Source: Odiellus spinosus
Taxonomy: Eukaryota; Arthropoda; Arachnida; Opiliones; Phalangiidae
Length of the DNA stretch: 64,000 bases
Assembly (NCBI GenBank): GCA_963920705.1
Contig: OY987230.1
Span: forward strand, 8,999,185-9,063,184
Direction of reading: 5' to 3'
The position numbers and the translations under genes are program-made. The notes under the pieces were generated by a model that had not been told where the DNA came from, searched no databases, and worked only from the letters and a program-made list of their open reading frames with translations. Each line of letters begins with the position of its first letter. The first letter of the stretch is position 1. Below are positions 11,685-21,923 of this stretch, piece after piece.

Positions 11685-11694
11685 GCGCATGCGT
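11685..11694 (+). promoter_or_regulatory. NRF-1 / Ewg-like site
   Basis: GCGCATGCGT differs by one base from the palindromic NRF-1 (Drosophila Erect wing) consensus GCGCATGCGC. It lies 367 bp upstream of the Ski ATG inside the CpG-rich block, a usual setting for such sites in housekeeping-type promoters. Binding is inferred from the motif only. Confidence 0.45.
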
Positions 11695-11792
11695 CGTACG
11701 GTGGCGTAGTCGTCAGGGCCGCAGACGCGCGGATTCCGCCCATTGAGCCAGACACGAGAGAAACGCGCGAGCTGAAGGATTTCTCGCTAGAC

Positions 11793-11834
11793 ATGTCCGC
11801 GGTTTCCGACAGTTTTAGAAATTTCGCTTCGTGA
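11793..11834 (+). CDS. Upstream ORF 1 of the Ski leader (13 residues)
   Basis: ATG at 11793 reads 13 codons to TGA at 11832-11834 (peptide MSAVSDSFRNFAS). If transcription starts upstream of it, ribosomes would meet this ORF before the Ski start, so it could lower Ski translation. There is no evidence that the peptide itself has a function. Confidence 0.35.
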   Translation: MSAVSDSFRNFAS

Positions 11835-11931
11835 AGTTTTTTTTTTATCGAGTGTGTGTATAGTTTTTTTTTTCTCTCTCGGTGTACGTACTATTATCTC
11901 GTAACCCCGTTTTAACAATTGCGGGGTTTTA

Positions 11932-11973
11932 ATGTTGCGGTTAAAACCGCGTTTCGATTTTTCCATTAATTAG
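11932..11973 (+). CDS. Upstream ORF 2 of the Ski leader (13 residues)
   Basis: ATG at 11932 reads 13 codons to TAG at 11971-11973 (peptide MLRLKPRFDFSIN), 87 bp before the Ski ATG. It has the same length as upstream ORF 1 but an unrelated sequence. A translational regulatory role is inferred from position only. Confidence 0.35.
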   Translation: MLRLKPRFDFSIN

Positions 11974-12060
11974 AATAGCCGTCGTGGGGGAGTGTTTTTT
12001 TATTATATATCGTATTTAACGCGGCCCTTCGTGGTTTATTTTTTAAAACAAAAGGTCGGC

Positions 12061-13119
12061 ATGGATGAATCGAAGAACCGCGTGCCGGCTTACGCCTCGC
12101 CGCATCTCAAGAAAGTCCTGCGAAGTTATCAAGCCTCGGCTCCCAACAGCTTGCACGGACCGAACAGTTTGTTGGGAGTCTCTTGGCCGGCCTCGGCTTC
12201 GACTTCCCGCGGTGGCGACGCGGGACCGTCCTGTTCGCCGATACCGGGTCCATCGATGATGGGAGGCTCGTCAACGTCCGTTTACAAGACCGTGACGGAC
12301 GCGGCTGCCGCCGCCGCCTTAACTAAAAACAGGCCCTTGCCGTCGGCCGCCGCGGGGTCTTCTTCGGGATCCTCGACGTCCAAGACTAACGCTCATTTGG
12401 ACTACGACCCGTTCTTGGCCCCGCCGCCTTTTCCCATTCAACAGCCGCCAATTTTTACGCCGCCAGACCAGAGTCGATGCGAGCGGTCCGAGACGATCTT
12501 AGAAGCCGAGACCATCTCGTGTTTCGTCGTCGGCGGCGAAAAACGTTTGTGCCTGCCCCAGATTCTCAACACGGTCCTTCGAGACTTTAGTCTCCAACAA
12601 ATCAACGGCGTTTGCGACGAACTGCATATTTTCTGTTCGCGGTGCAACTCTGAACAATTGGAAGTGTTGAAGGTGACGGGCATCCTGCCCATGAGCGCCC
12701 CGAGTTGCGGCCTGATCACCAAAACGGACGCCGAACGCCTGTGCTCGGCCCTGCTCCACAGCAACCCGCCCAGAACTCCTTCGAATCGCGGCGAAGACGA
12801 CGACGAGAAGCGACCTTACGGCTTCAAGGTGTACCACGAGTGTTTCGGCAAGTGCTACGGCGTTCTGACCCCGGAGTGGTACAATTCGCCCTTTTCGCGT
12901 TGCGTCGAGTGTTGCGAGTGTCGCGGCCTTGTGACCCCGCAAAAATTTGTCACCCACTCTCACCGGTCCAAGGAAAACCGAACTTGCCATTGGGGATTCG
13001 ATTCGGCCAACTGGAGAGCCTACGTCCTCCTCGCCCATGGAGAAGACGTCAAAGCGCGAGAGAAATTGGAGGAAATCAAGCTACGTTTCGACTACAATCA
13101 CAAATACAAAAGGAAACAG
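12061..13119 (+). CDS. Ski: Ski/Sno (Snoo) family co-repressor, first coding exon (353 codons)
   Basis: Encodes the N-terminal half of a nuclear Smad-binding co-repressor that limits TGF-beta/activin/BMP transcription and recruits NCoR/HDAC complexes. ATG 12061 is the first in-frame ATG (the 69 in-frame bases before it hold none) and has purine -3 and G+4. Residues about 12-42 (HLKKVL...NSLHGP...SW) match the receptor-Smad-binding motif of Ski. A low-complexity Ser/Ala/Pro linker with a six-Ala run spans about 43-140. Residues about 145-235 form the Ski/Sno/Dachshund domain ([19 protein letters not shown], ending [12 protein letters not shown]). An acidic insert (about 244-249) precedes the SAND-like Smad4-binding domain, 253-335, with YHECFGKC, Cys281/Cys284, His299/His301 and [17 protein letters not shown]. 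The exon ends in phase 0 at KYKRKQ before a GT donor; the C-terminal coiled coil must lie in later exons. It is much more GC-rich than its flanks. Family assignment is certain; Ski versus Sno orthology is not separable here. Confidence 0.96.
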
Positions 13120-13125
13120 GTTAGA
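13120..13125 (+). other. Splice donor of Ski coding exon 1
   Basis: CAG|GTTAGA: the exon ends at 13119 after a complete codon and intronic GT is at 13120-13121. Directly after it the reading frame turns hydrophobic and AT-rich and stops at TAA 13177-13179, as expected of intron sequence. Ski homology also ends here. Confidence 0.85.
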
Positions 13126-14129
13126 AACAAAACCATATTTTTTTACTTTTATTATTTTATTATATTTGTTCTTCCATAATTTTATTCAATGCCGATGTGA
13201 CATTAGATTAGATATACGCGTAAATAGTAAATACTTCAACGAAAAAAATGTAACAATGTAACGCGGATGAACGGGAAAGGGTAGTAGAGTGGGTCCTAAA
13301 AATAGCCCAAATCATTCTTACTATCGTTACCTACGCTATTTTAGTAGGTAACGTTACTATATTACAACGCGCGCGCCTGTGCCTGAGTTCAACGCTACAT
13401 TTCCCCCCATCCTATTTTCCCAACCACCCAATTTCCTCCGCTCTTTTTGAAGGTAAAGCCAGAGCAACGGAGGAGAGGAGTAGAGCGGGGTAGTCTGAAT
13501 AGTATTCAATGTCAAACCCAAGGACACGCGGAACCGTAATCGATATAGGAATGGCTGCCCCTTTCGTCATAGCGAACGCGCTCCTCTAAGCCTCGGCTTA
13601 TCCTCCTAAGTCCATCCAATTTTGAAAACTTCGTGCCCAGTACCGAGTGAAACCGGCGTCTGCTGGGCGCGAAAACTACGCGCCTTTTTTTACGTCACTC
13701 TATAATATACCGCCAGCATTAACCCTTGTCGATGTTATTGGATAAAACGTTAGAAATATTTTTATCCTTGTAACTCTGACTAAAAATATTTGTACCTTTT
13801 GGAACTCTACCAAGGTGTTTCCCCGTAGTCGGGGCCTACAAACACCTGCTCGTGTATTTTCAACTGGGTGTGGAATTTAGTAGATTTTCACCTCCCAAGT
13901 TTTAATCCCCAGTACTAGAAGAAGGTGGGAGAAATATTCATTTTTAAAGGACCACTGACATTAAAAAATAAGTTGAGAGAGACTGCATGTAGAATTCTAC
14001 GCTCCATCTTGGGTTTTACCAGGATTTATCCTCTTGATTTTTAAGGACCCCATTCTACAGTCGTATCCCGAAGGAGCTTTCCTTTTTATATAGGCTCAAA
14101 GTTTATCCGAGAAGTTTTAACCTGCTAGG
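13126..14129. other. Start of the putative giant Ski intron; no gene seen
   Basis: A short hairpin at about 13335-13358 ('gttacctac...gtaggtaac'). GA/CT-rich and GC-richer patches at 13380-13700 could be intronic regulatory DNA, but carry no motif I can name. No Ski coiled-coil exon recognised. Confidence 0.45.
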
Positions 14130-14345
14130 GTAACAGATGTGGAGTAGTGGCTTTTATCACGTGACTAGACATCACTAGAGTCTCGTCCTCCATCTGGGCG
14201 GAGTCTGAAACCTATAGAACTCAATGTTAGTTTCCCAGGTATAGAATAAAAAACGCGGTAGAGTTCAGCAAAACCGCGCCTAAATGCCAGTACTTTATTG
14301 GACATAACGGGTGTTGATAAATCAGGGTTTTAAGTACGCATCTAA
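14130..14345. repeat. Family N repeat, copy 1
   Basis: Shares with 14760-14960 an ordered series of blocks: 'tctgggcggagtctgaaa' against 'tctgggcgatgtctgaga', then 'aaaaccgcgcctaaatgcc' against 'aaaaccccgcctaaacgtc'. A diverged direct repeat about 620 bp apart. Origin unknown. Confidence 0.55.
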
Positions 14346-14759
14346 ATCCATAGAATATAATTATAGTAAGTCAAGAATTTAACAATGGGACTTAGTATCA
14401 ATGTATTCGTATCTCTCCACCATTTTATTTTACAAGCCGAGTCTGCTGTCTTGAAATTAGATTTTGATGCGTTTTAAGTTTCAGTAGAAAATGATAATGA
14501 AATACAAATGTTTATTTACTTCGTGGCGAAGAACTTCAATCGCTTGTTATTGATTCTCTGTCTGTTCCATCTTAAAGTTACAGCGCATATGAAGCTACGC
14601 TATCAGCTATCGCTATGATTTGTTTATTTAGATAGCCGAGCTGTATAGGTTGTGACAATAAGAAAATATGCCTTATTTGTACTTAAGTCTAAGTGGACCC
14701 GTTGCCCTCCTAACGGGCAATCTTGTCCTCTGTATACTACCAATGTACTCGATTAGATT

Positions 14760-14960
14760 AGTTGGCAGTTGGTTTTACTGTACTCCCTTCCCCCTGATCT
14801 GGGCGATGTCTGAGAGAGATCAGTATTAATAACGCTCCCAGTCGGAGGACAAAAACCCAGAGAAGGAGGTGCTTACCAAAACCCCGCCTAAACGTCGCTA
14901 CTCTGCTCATTTGACCAACGAATAAGCGAGTTTATATTACGTCACACGCTTTAAGTTTAC
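14760..14960. repeat. Family N repeat, copy 2
   Basis: Diverged direct copy of 14130-14345 (same block order). No terminal repeats or open frame. Confidence 0.55.
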
Positions 14961-15007
14961 TTTCATGTAGGATACCTATCTTATATGATAAAGAAGAATA
15001 ACACAAT

Positions 15008-15168
15008 CTGCCGTTCATAAGCGCCCCCTAACGGCAAACAGTGGCAAAAGTAACTTACTAAACGTCATGCGTGGCTGCTATGGATAAAGAATAGGCAGAC
15101 GCGCACGTGGTTTTATTTGTTACTACTTTAGTCTGTTTGCCGTTAGAGGGCGTTTATGAAGGCCAGGG
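15008..15168. mobile_element. Family L inverted-repeat element
   Basis: The left arm 'tcataagcgccccctaacgg' is mirrored at the right by 'ccgttagagggcgtttatga', with a 60-70 bp unpaired centre. The adjoining 'agtgaatagtccta' (about 15177-15190) has a counterpart at 25360-25380, where a single arm of the same family occurs. Confidence 0.65.
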
Positions 15169-15769
15169 TGTCTCGTAGTGAATAGTCCTAGGTTTCAGGC
15201 ACAGTTTTACTTTTTGTCGGGTGTGCTCCTTTAAACCTTTTCTGGCCATTTTCAGGCTTAACCCGATCTAGCCGGCATTCCGGTTTTTTTTACGGCACCG
15301 GGGCATTGTATGTATGGCAGAGAGGTTAAATTGGTAGTCCTATCTCCTCTCTTTTCCCGAAACCCGTCTTTCTTTTTCTCATCTATTCGAGGGGGTAGAC
15401 GGTCGTCTGGGTGACGCTCTTCTACGTCATAAGCCTAGCGAGATATTTGGGCCGCATAAACAGATCGATTTTGCTCTAGAAGAAGCCGAGCTAGCTAGCG
15501 AGGGCCCCTCCCAGAGAACGAGAGAAACTTTCGCCAAAGTTTCTTCTCCTCGTAGAGAACGTTACTAACGTTAGCCAGCACCGCCGCCTATCTGACGCTC
15601 TGCCTACGCCTATAACCCAGATTTCCCCATATTTTTACCCCCTATTAAGGCTGAAGCCCCTTTCAGCCTCAGTATTATAAAGAACATGTCTTTCTTTCAA
15701 AAATATAGTTTTCTGATAGACCTGAATTGGATAAGAAATCCACAAATATTCCGAAACAATCATGTAATC
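15169..15769. other. Gene-free stretch
   Basis: GC is above the local average at 15250-15620, but there is no reading frame with recognisable content. The frame at 15686-15910 runs into the 40-bp array. Confidence 0.45.
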
Positions 15770-16215
15770 ATTGCATATTTCAACGTAATTATGGTATTAA
15801 TAACGAAAAATGCTTACTTCAATATGATTACCGTAATAATAACGAAAAAATTCTTACTTCGATATAATTACTGTAATAATAACGTTATAGTGTTTATTTC
15901 GATACGGTAATTATAAAGTTATAGTGGATATTTCGACATAATTACCATAATAACGTTAGTGTATATTTCGACATAATTACCGTAATAATAACGTTATAAT
16001 AAATATTTCGACATAATTACTGTAATAATAACGTTATAGTATATATTTCGACATAATTACCGTAATAATAACGTTACAGTATATATTTCGACATAATTAT
16101 CGTAAGAATAACGTTTTAGTGCAAATTTCGACATAGTTACAATAATAACGTTTTAAGAGTAAATTTCGACATAATTACCGTAATAATAACGTTATAGTGT
16201 ATATTTCGACGTAAT
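15770..16215. repeat. 40-bp minisatellite
   Basis: About eleven degenerate copies of a 40-bp unit ('atatttcgacataattaccg' followed by 'taataataacgttatagtgt'). The first copies carry 'acgaaaaa' changes; the last is cut at 'gacgtaattgcg'. Non-coding. Confidence 0.9.
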
Positions 16216-17109
16216 TGCGCGAACATTTGTGAAATATTGCAACATACTTAACGCGAGTAATCACGTAATCAATGCATAGTTAGAAAAATTTCACAAATTA
16301 TAGCCTTTTTCGATTAGAAAAAATAATAATTTTGGTTGAGACATTACCTTTAATCCTCCAATAAGACTTTTCGAAAGTGCGGTACTTTTATTATTTAATG
16401 GGGTTTAACTTTGTCACTGTGACTTTGTGTATTAATACGCCTCTATAGGCTATAGTTCAGCAACTCTTGAGGACATTGGAATTAACCCACGCCCCCTATT
16501 TTATATTTAATTCCTATGGGGGAACTGAATAGAATTACAGGGATAGGGGGATGAATTTATAAACCTAATTATGTTTCGGTGGCTCCGCCCCATTTTTTTT
16601 CCTTTGAACCCTACTGAACCCCTTTGAGCCCAGACGATTTCATTAATAAAAATGATAGAAATATATTGATTGAATATTGTATGCTGTTTCCGGGTGAAGT
16701 CCATTGATAAACTATACCGGGGGGGGGGGGGGGGGGGCAGTTCTGTTTTTTGTTCGATGTGTTTTCTCATATGTTATGAATATAGCGTGTTTTGGAAAGA
16801 TTTTTTTAATATTCTATCTGGTTTCAAAGGACTTATATATATTTAGTAGGGGCAGTTTTAAAATAGCCAAGGCAAATATAAATCGATTAAACCTTAGTAT
16901 AGATCTGACCAGGGACTTGTACTCGTGAGAGAAAACATGTTGAGTTGCTTTTCTGGTCAGCAAATTAGACACGCAACCTTCCTCGATTCGGGACCTTGTC
17001 AAACTGATCTCGCACTAGTTCACTAATTTAATCTTCATAAATTGAAATAAAATAGCTAGACTGTCATAGTGTGACGTCTGTTTTACTTTTCATTTCAATA
17101 TGCCCCCTT
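16216..17109. other. Gene-free stretch containing a G19 tract
   Basis: No gene. The G tract is annotated separately. Frames at 16507-16770 (minus), 16704-16928 and 16814-17002 (minus) have no recognisable domains. Confidence 0.45.
16719..16737 (+). repeat. G19 homopolymer
   Basis: Nineteen consecutive G on the plus strand in otherwise AT-rich DNA. Such runs can adopt quadruplex-type structure and are also prone to sequencing length error. A G14 run occurs at 38280-38293. Confidence 0.9.
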
Positions 17110-17280
17110 ATCGACCACCAAGGTCTTGGGCATCAAACACCGGTATATTCTTTTAATGCTAGGACATTTCAAGCGCTGTTGAAGGCTGAAATAATATGAT
17201 TGGCCCAAATTTACTAAAATTCAAATCTTACCACACTTCAGAAATTAATTTCAGTTCCATTTTTAGCTTTAAGTTTCCCT
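17110..17280. mobile_element. Family A element, right half
   Basis: Begins in the palindrome centre ('caaggtcttgggcatcaaac'), continues through 'caagcgctgttgaaggctga' and 'gattggcccaaattta', and ends CCCT|TTAA at 17281-17284. Part of the right arm is deleted. Confidence 0.75.
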
Positions 17281-17808
17281 TTAAATTCCAAATTTCAATT
17301 TGAAAAGACCCGAATCAAGTCGGATTGAAATAAACAAAGCTTATTTTGTGTGCAAAATATTGTGACTAAATAACTGCTTATATTTCTTCAGTTTTTCTTT
17401 CGACAGATATATCTAATTATAATTTTTATTTGTGATTAGAACCATGTCATTATCATTACAATGTGTCTATGTATCATGTATATAAGATATCCAAATGATT
17501 CGTGTTAATCATACAAAGTTTTTGGAGATAGTAAAAATTACGAGAAAAGAAGCACGAAATAAAAACTGAATAAATTATCCAGCGTGTAATTTCACTAGAA
17601 TGTGGGGAGGGGGGCTACATACATTATAGTGTAGAGTTTCGCTCTTAAGGTAGAAATTCAGTACCCACAGCTTTTTTTCTTCTTCTTCTTCCAAATACTA
17701 TAAGACAGATACGCAAGAGCGGTGAACAACTTAGCTCAAAGAAATATTAAAAAAGGAAAGAAAAAAATATGGGGGAAACCTTAGCGTCGTAACTTTACAT
17801 GTCCATAA

Positions 17809-17843
<35 letters not shown>

Positions 17844-18129
17844 TATCTTGTGTTTTATATAGTCTTCTTACGTAAACATTTAACACGAATATGAATAAAA
17901 AAATCGTTTGCTTTCTTCTTTTCCGTGTATGCTCCAAGAACGCGGCCTTTATTATGTCTTAATACCACGCGAGATATGAAATAATTACACCTTTTACGAG
18001 ATTATGTTAAATTTTGACGAAGTGGCGCTGCCCAAATCTGAGGGATAAAATAATATAGTTTTAAAGGCTTAATTTGATGTAAATAGTTTCTTTTGGTATA
18101 CTTAAGATTTAGCATGATATCCTGGGAAA
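17281..18129. other. Gene-free stretch with poly-A run
   Basis: No gene. A-run at 17812-17840 (29 A). I saw no SINE-like body or target duplication around the run. Confidence 0.45.
17812..17840. repeat. A29 homopolymer
   Basis: Uninterrupted run of 29 A; no retrotransposon body recognised next to it. Confidence 0.9.
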
Positions 18130-18625
18130 ATTGGTATTATTCCTACTTTAGTTAGTTAGTGACTGTTGGAAAAATTGCTAACTCTTAAACGAATCACATT
18201 TACAACAATTATTCCAACGCACACATTCGTAGAAAGGGGTTTTAATTTAGTCTTCTGCTTTGGTTAATTCCAATTAGCGACTGTTTTTCAATGGTGGGAT
18301 AGAAAAACAGTCTCTACATTGTTAGTCTTAACCGAATCACATCTACAAAAATTATTCCAACGCGCCCATTCTTAGAAAGGGGTTTTAATTAGTCTTAATC
18401 CTACTTTGGTTAATTCCAACTGTGGGGATTGGAAAATGGTTTCTACATTGCTAGTCTTAACCTAATCCAATTTACAACAATTATTCGTACACACCCATTC
18501 ATAGAAAGAGGGTTTTAATTAGCCTTATTCCTACTTTGGTTAATTCCAATTAATTCGTGACTGTATTTGAATTGTGGGGATTGGAAAATGGTTTCTAAAT
18601 TTGCTAGTCTTAACCGAATCATATT
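18130..18625. repeat. Family J ~140-bp tandem repeat, locus 1
   Basis: Three to four diverged units of about 130-150 bp, each with 'gtcttaaccgaatcac', 'acaattattccaacgc', 'agaaaggggttttaatt', 'ctttggttaattccaatt' and 'gactgtttttcaattgt' in the same order. The same satellite recurs at 27030-27400. Confidence 0.8.
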
Positions 18626-18777
18626 CACAGCCAGGGTTTGTACAAACCCTGAAATATCCGGAAATTTGATCCTGACTACATGTCAAATAAAAAAATTGAA
18701 ATTGCGAAGAGTTCGCTCGTAAGAATAAATTCATATAAAATATTAAAATTGGCCGGGGAAAATGTTTGGGGAAACCT

Positions 18778-19063
18778 GGTTTAAATAGGCCTAGTCCAAC
18801 AGTAAAAAGATTAATAAAGTAAATTTAAAACTTACCATCAAAATAGGCTTAGCTAGATTCATGGAGATATCCTGAACTCCCCATATAAGGACTAAGGACC
18901 AATGACATTGATCGATGGCCCTTATATGGGGAATGCAGGATCTCCATGAATCCAGCTAAGCCTAATTTCCGGGTAAGTTTTAAATTTATTTCTAGTTTAA
19001 TATTTATTTGTAATTTTTTTACTTTTGGATTAGGGTCATATAAACTATAAGGAATCGATCATT
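18778..19063. mobile_element. Family B element lacking termini
   Basis: Contains the inner B palindrome ('aaaataggcttagctagatt' against 'aatccagctaagcctaattt') and subterminal 'aggcctagtccaac', but neither TTAA-flanked terminus is preserved. Confidence 0.8.
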
Positions 19064-19653
19064 TTTTATATTAAGTTATGTTTTATTTTTTTTAACGATT
19101 GCAAAACTAGAAACCCATTTCTTATCAAACTCTTTTCCACTTCACCAAAATTTATTATAACCACTTTAACTCGTCTTATCAAGGGAGCGGAATAAGATAA
19201 TATAAGAAATGATGCCTTTATTTTAAACCAGGAAAAAGAAATAACAAAAGAATATTTTATTGCCCGTAATTTAAAAAACCCATGTGTGTTTTAAACAAAA
19301 AGTTTCTTTGTCATAATTTAAAAATAGTTTACAATATAAAGGTACTATAGTCTGGCTTGGTAAGATTATTTTATAATAATATATTCCTCCTTGAAATTGC
19401 AACATGTACAAAGTTTTCCTAGTCCCTATTTGTTTTTTAAAGGACACGTTTTGTGAAAATTCTTTTAGGTTGATGATAGTGTGGGCGGAAATATTTTAGA
19501 TGAAGGCAACTTTTTTAAAAAAATTAGCAACTTTCATATTTCTGACCCAATTCTATGGTAATTGGTATCAAATTGAAGCTAGTAACGAACTCTATTCCAA
19601 TTGCTTGTGAGCCAAAACGTGATTTTTCAACACGAACCTTAATTATCCTTTAA
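19064..19653. other. Gene-free stretch
   Basis: AT-rich, no coding potential and no clear repeat. Confidence 0.45.
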
Positions 19654-20301
19654 AGTGAGGCTGTCACGTTTTTTTTTCCATAATTTTTATCATAATTACA
19701 AAAATGTTATCTCTGTTGACGCGTTCTTGAGTAACTTCAAAATGAAAATGTCAAAAATGAATAGATCATTTTCCCTATAGTTGAATAATTTCAATGTGAA
19801 AGGACTCTCTGGATTAAGTATTTTCACGAAAGAGACAGCGCGAAATCAACCTTATCACGTGCCAAAACGCGCGAGAATCGACTGTAAGCTCTACATTAGC
19901 CACGTAATCATAATGATGGCATATATAGAATTTATTTTAAAAATTTCGAAAATGGCGATTATAAAATAAAAATATGAATTTTTACTGTCGCGGAAACTTT
20001 TTTCTATGACATATGTCACAGGTAAATTATGCTTTAAGTTTACAACAAGGACATATTAGTTTTGTCGTCAGAGGAGAGAGGAAAAAAAAATCTAACTCTA
20101 AACGGTCAAGATACTGAATTCGAAATTGTCCTCTCTAGCGGTTGAGATTGGAACTAAGTAGGCGGTGCTAATATCGCGCGGAACTTTCTAGACGTTTACG
20201 GGGATGAAAATGTAATTTCGGAATACTTAGGGTAAACCATGAACCGAGAAAATCGGACTCGCTTCATCGTCACCCGCAGTATGTCGTGTGACAGCCTCAC
20301 T
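19654..20301. mobile_element. Family F element, TTAA-flanked, carrying a nested E element
   Basis: TTAA at 19650-19653, then AGTGAGGCTGTCAC; the right end is GTGACAGCCTCACT followed by TTAA at 20302-20305. Inner blocks 'cgtgccaaaacgcgcgagaa' and 'aaaaatttcgaaaatggcga' are shared with the F fragment at 45656-45897. Positions 20017-20285 belong to family E. The 62-residue frame 19781-19969 is within F and is not a gene. Confidence 0.8.
20017..20285. mobile_element. Family E element, partial, nested in F
   Basis: Starts CACAGGTAAATTATGC like the E copy at 52168 and follows it through 'ctctctagcggttgagattg' and 'gacgtttacggggatgaaaa'. It lacks the middle 'gaaacgaaggagcgtgtctc' block and the last arm: similarity stops at 'cgcagtatgtcg', where family F sequence resumes. 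Confidence 0.75.
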
Positions 20302-20895
20302 TTAAGAAAACTAGTTATAAAGATAGAGGATTTTTAGCTTAGATCGGTACGTTCTGTAAATTTGAGATGAAATTATTTTGTTAGTCTGGCTTTTAACGAT
20401 TAAAGCTCCTCTACTTTTGCCCCCCTTCTTTTAACACTTGGTCGTTGACAGCTGACGCCAGTGATGCGTGACGTTTCGGCTGTGTACTTCTGTGTAGCTA
20501 AGATGTAATTTTGAATTGGCGCACCCCCTTTATACCCCTTATCAGGACTATACTAGAATTCGAATAAAAGTTGGCACTGACTACTTTTTTAATGATTGTT
20601 TATGATTGTGAATAAATACGCAACGGCTTTTTCGCGTTATGTCAACGTGTCTTGATATTGAACAGCCCCGAGGTAATGATTGTCTTACTGAAATGAGGTG
20701 TTAAAACGCGAAGATAACTCGTTTTGCTTGACGAGGTTTCTGGTCATTTATTACATTTGAGTTATATTTATAGATTAATGTTCTCGAGATTAATTTTAGG
20801 CTTAACGCTTAATAATTCTATGATTAGAATCCATGATAATGATATATTATAAAAATTTTATTACAGTTACTTCTTTTCCAATTAAAACTCCTTAA
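20302..20895. other. Gene-free stretch
   Basis: No gene or defined repeat seen. Confidence 0.45.
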
Positions 20896-21433
20896 AGGGT
20901 GAATGCAACTTTAAATGTGATTTTTATCTTATCACGATTAAATAGGCCTAATCCAACTGTAAAAAAATTTACAAAATATTAAACTATAAATTAAAACTTA
21001 CCATCAAAATAGGCTTAGCTGGATTCATGGGGAATGCAGGATCTCCATGATCAATGTCATTGGTCGATAGTCCTTATACGGGGAGTTAAAGATAACTTCA
21101 TTAATCCAGCTAAGCCTATTTTGATGGTAAGTTTAAAAAAAATTTCTAGTTTTATATCTGTTTGTAATTTTTTTTTTACTATTAAGCTACGTTCACACTT
21201 GACACTTTGGAACCGTTTTCAAACCGTTTCGAATGTTCAAATCGACTTTTTAAGATATTTTGTTTATTGATCAAAGATCTACACGGGTGACCCCAAAATT
21301 TAATAATTTGACCTTTCCAAAACGGTTAAAAACGGTTTCAAAGTCTGTAGTGTGAACGCGACTTTAGACTAGGCCTATTTAAACGATAAGGAATCGATAA
21401 AAAAATCACTTGTTGTTAGGTTGCATTCTTCCT
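20896..21433. mobile_element. Family B element, TTAA-flanked, carrying a nested C element
   Basis: TTAA at 20892-20895 then AGGGTGAATGCAAC; ends TTCTTCCT|TTAA at 21434-21437. Inner arms 'aaaataggcttagctggatt' and 'aatccagctaagcctatttt' are present. The right subterminal arm is split by a 179-bp family C element at 21185-21363. Confidence 0.85.
21185..21363. mobile_element. Family C element nested in family B
   Basis: The terminal inverted repeat is 'agctacgttcacac' against 'gtgtgaacgcgact'; inner inverted blocks are 'ggaaccgttttcaaaccg' and 'aacggttaaaaacggtttca'. Close relative at 60256-60440. Uninterrupted B copies read 'ttactgttggattaggcc' at this point, which supports a later insertion. 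Confidence 0.8.
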
Positions 21434-21923
21434 TTAAGACAGTGAGAAGCGTCATACTTATGGGAATTAGGTTACTTAAAGTAATTTTGTTATTATCATA
21501 TACATAACATATAGTTTGGGGACCATTTCCAAACTACTACTATTGCTTCTACAACACAAATATGATATTGTTTTGTAACTTGCGTAATTATAACAAAAGC
21601 AAATATTTATCGTGCGTAAATTTAATTTCGAAAACCAACAATGTAAGTTAGCCTTTACTGAGCTTGAATTTTAATCGAAAACCGAGCTCTTCTGTTTGAT
21701 TATAAACCCGCATTTTAGCTAGAAATTTAATCTAGATTTCGTTCTCGCTCTAAATCCCTGATAAAATAATTTTTTATGTATATTGAAGTTCCTCATTTTA
21801 GTTTTATAAACGTTAGATACGTAGTTCTTCAATTCCATTTAAGTCTAAAGTAAATAATGGTTGAATGACTAATTGGGAATTTCAAACTCTTGAATTTGGT
21901 TGAACGTTTAATCAATTTCTTAA

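Larger units (their letters stand above)
11440..12060 (+). promoter_or_regulatory. Probable promoter and 5' leader of Ski
   Basis: GC and CpG content rise sharply against the AT-rich surroundings (for example 11620-11790), directly upstream of the Ski start codon. An NRF-1-like palindrome lies at 11685-11694 and two short upstream ORFs follow. No TATA box is evident in the CpG-rich part. The transcription start cannot be placed from sequence alone; a 5' untranslated exon further upstream is possible. The minus-strand frame at 11390-11794 is a by-product of the base composition. Confidence 0.6.

Noticed and set aside
11390-11794. 134-residue minus-strand frame in the Ski promoter
   Set aside because: Low-complexity Pro/Ser-rich product of a CpG-rich promoter; no domain recognised.
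11992-12060. N-terminal extension of the Ski frame to 11992
   Set aside because: The extension begins with GTG, not ATG, is rich in T-run-coded residues, and the Ski-like N-terminus starts at MDESKN.
12438-13038. Long minus-strand frames (108 and 179 residues) opposite the Ski exon
   Set aside because: They are shadows of the GC-rich Ski coding strand; the plus frame carries unmistakable Ski/Sno domains.
13120-13179. Continuation of the Ski frame past the donor to TAA 13177
   Set aside because: The added residues are a hydrophobic, AT-driven tail with no Ski similarity, directly after a good CAG|GTTAG donor. An intron-retained isoform cannot be excluded but is not supported.
15770-16215. 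CRISPR-like regular spacing
   Set aside because: The array is a head-to-tail minisatellite with no unique spacers, in animal DNA; the same holds for the 31, 32, 37 and 42-bp arrays.
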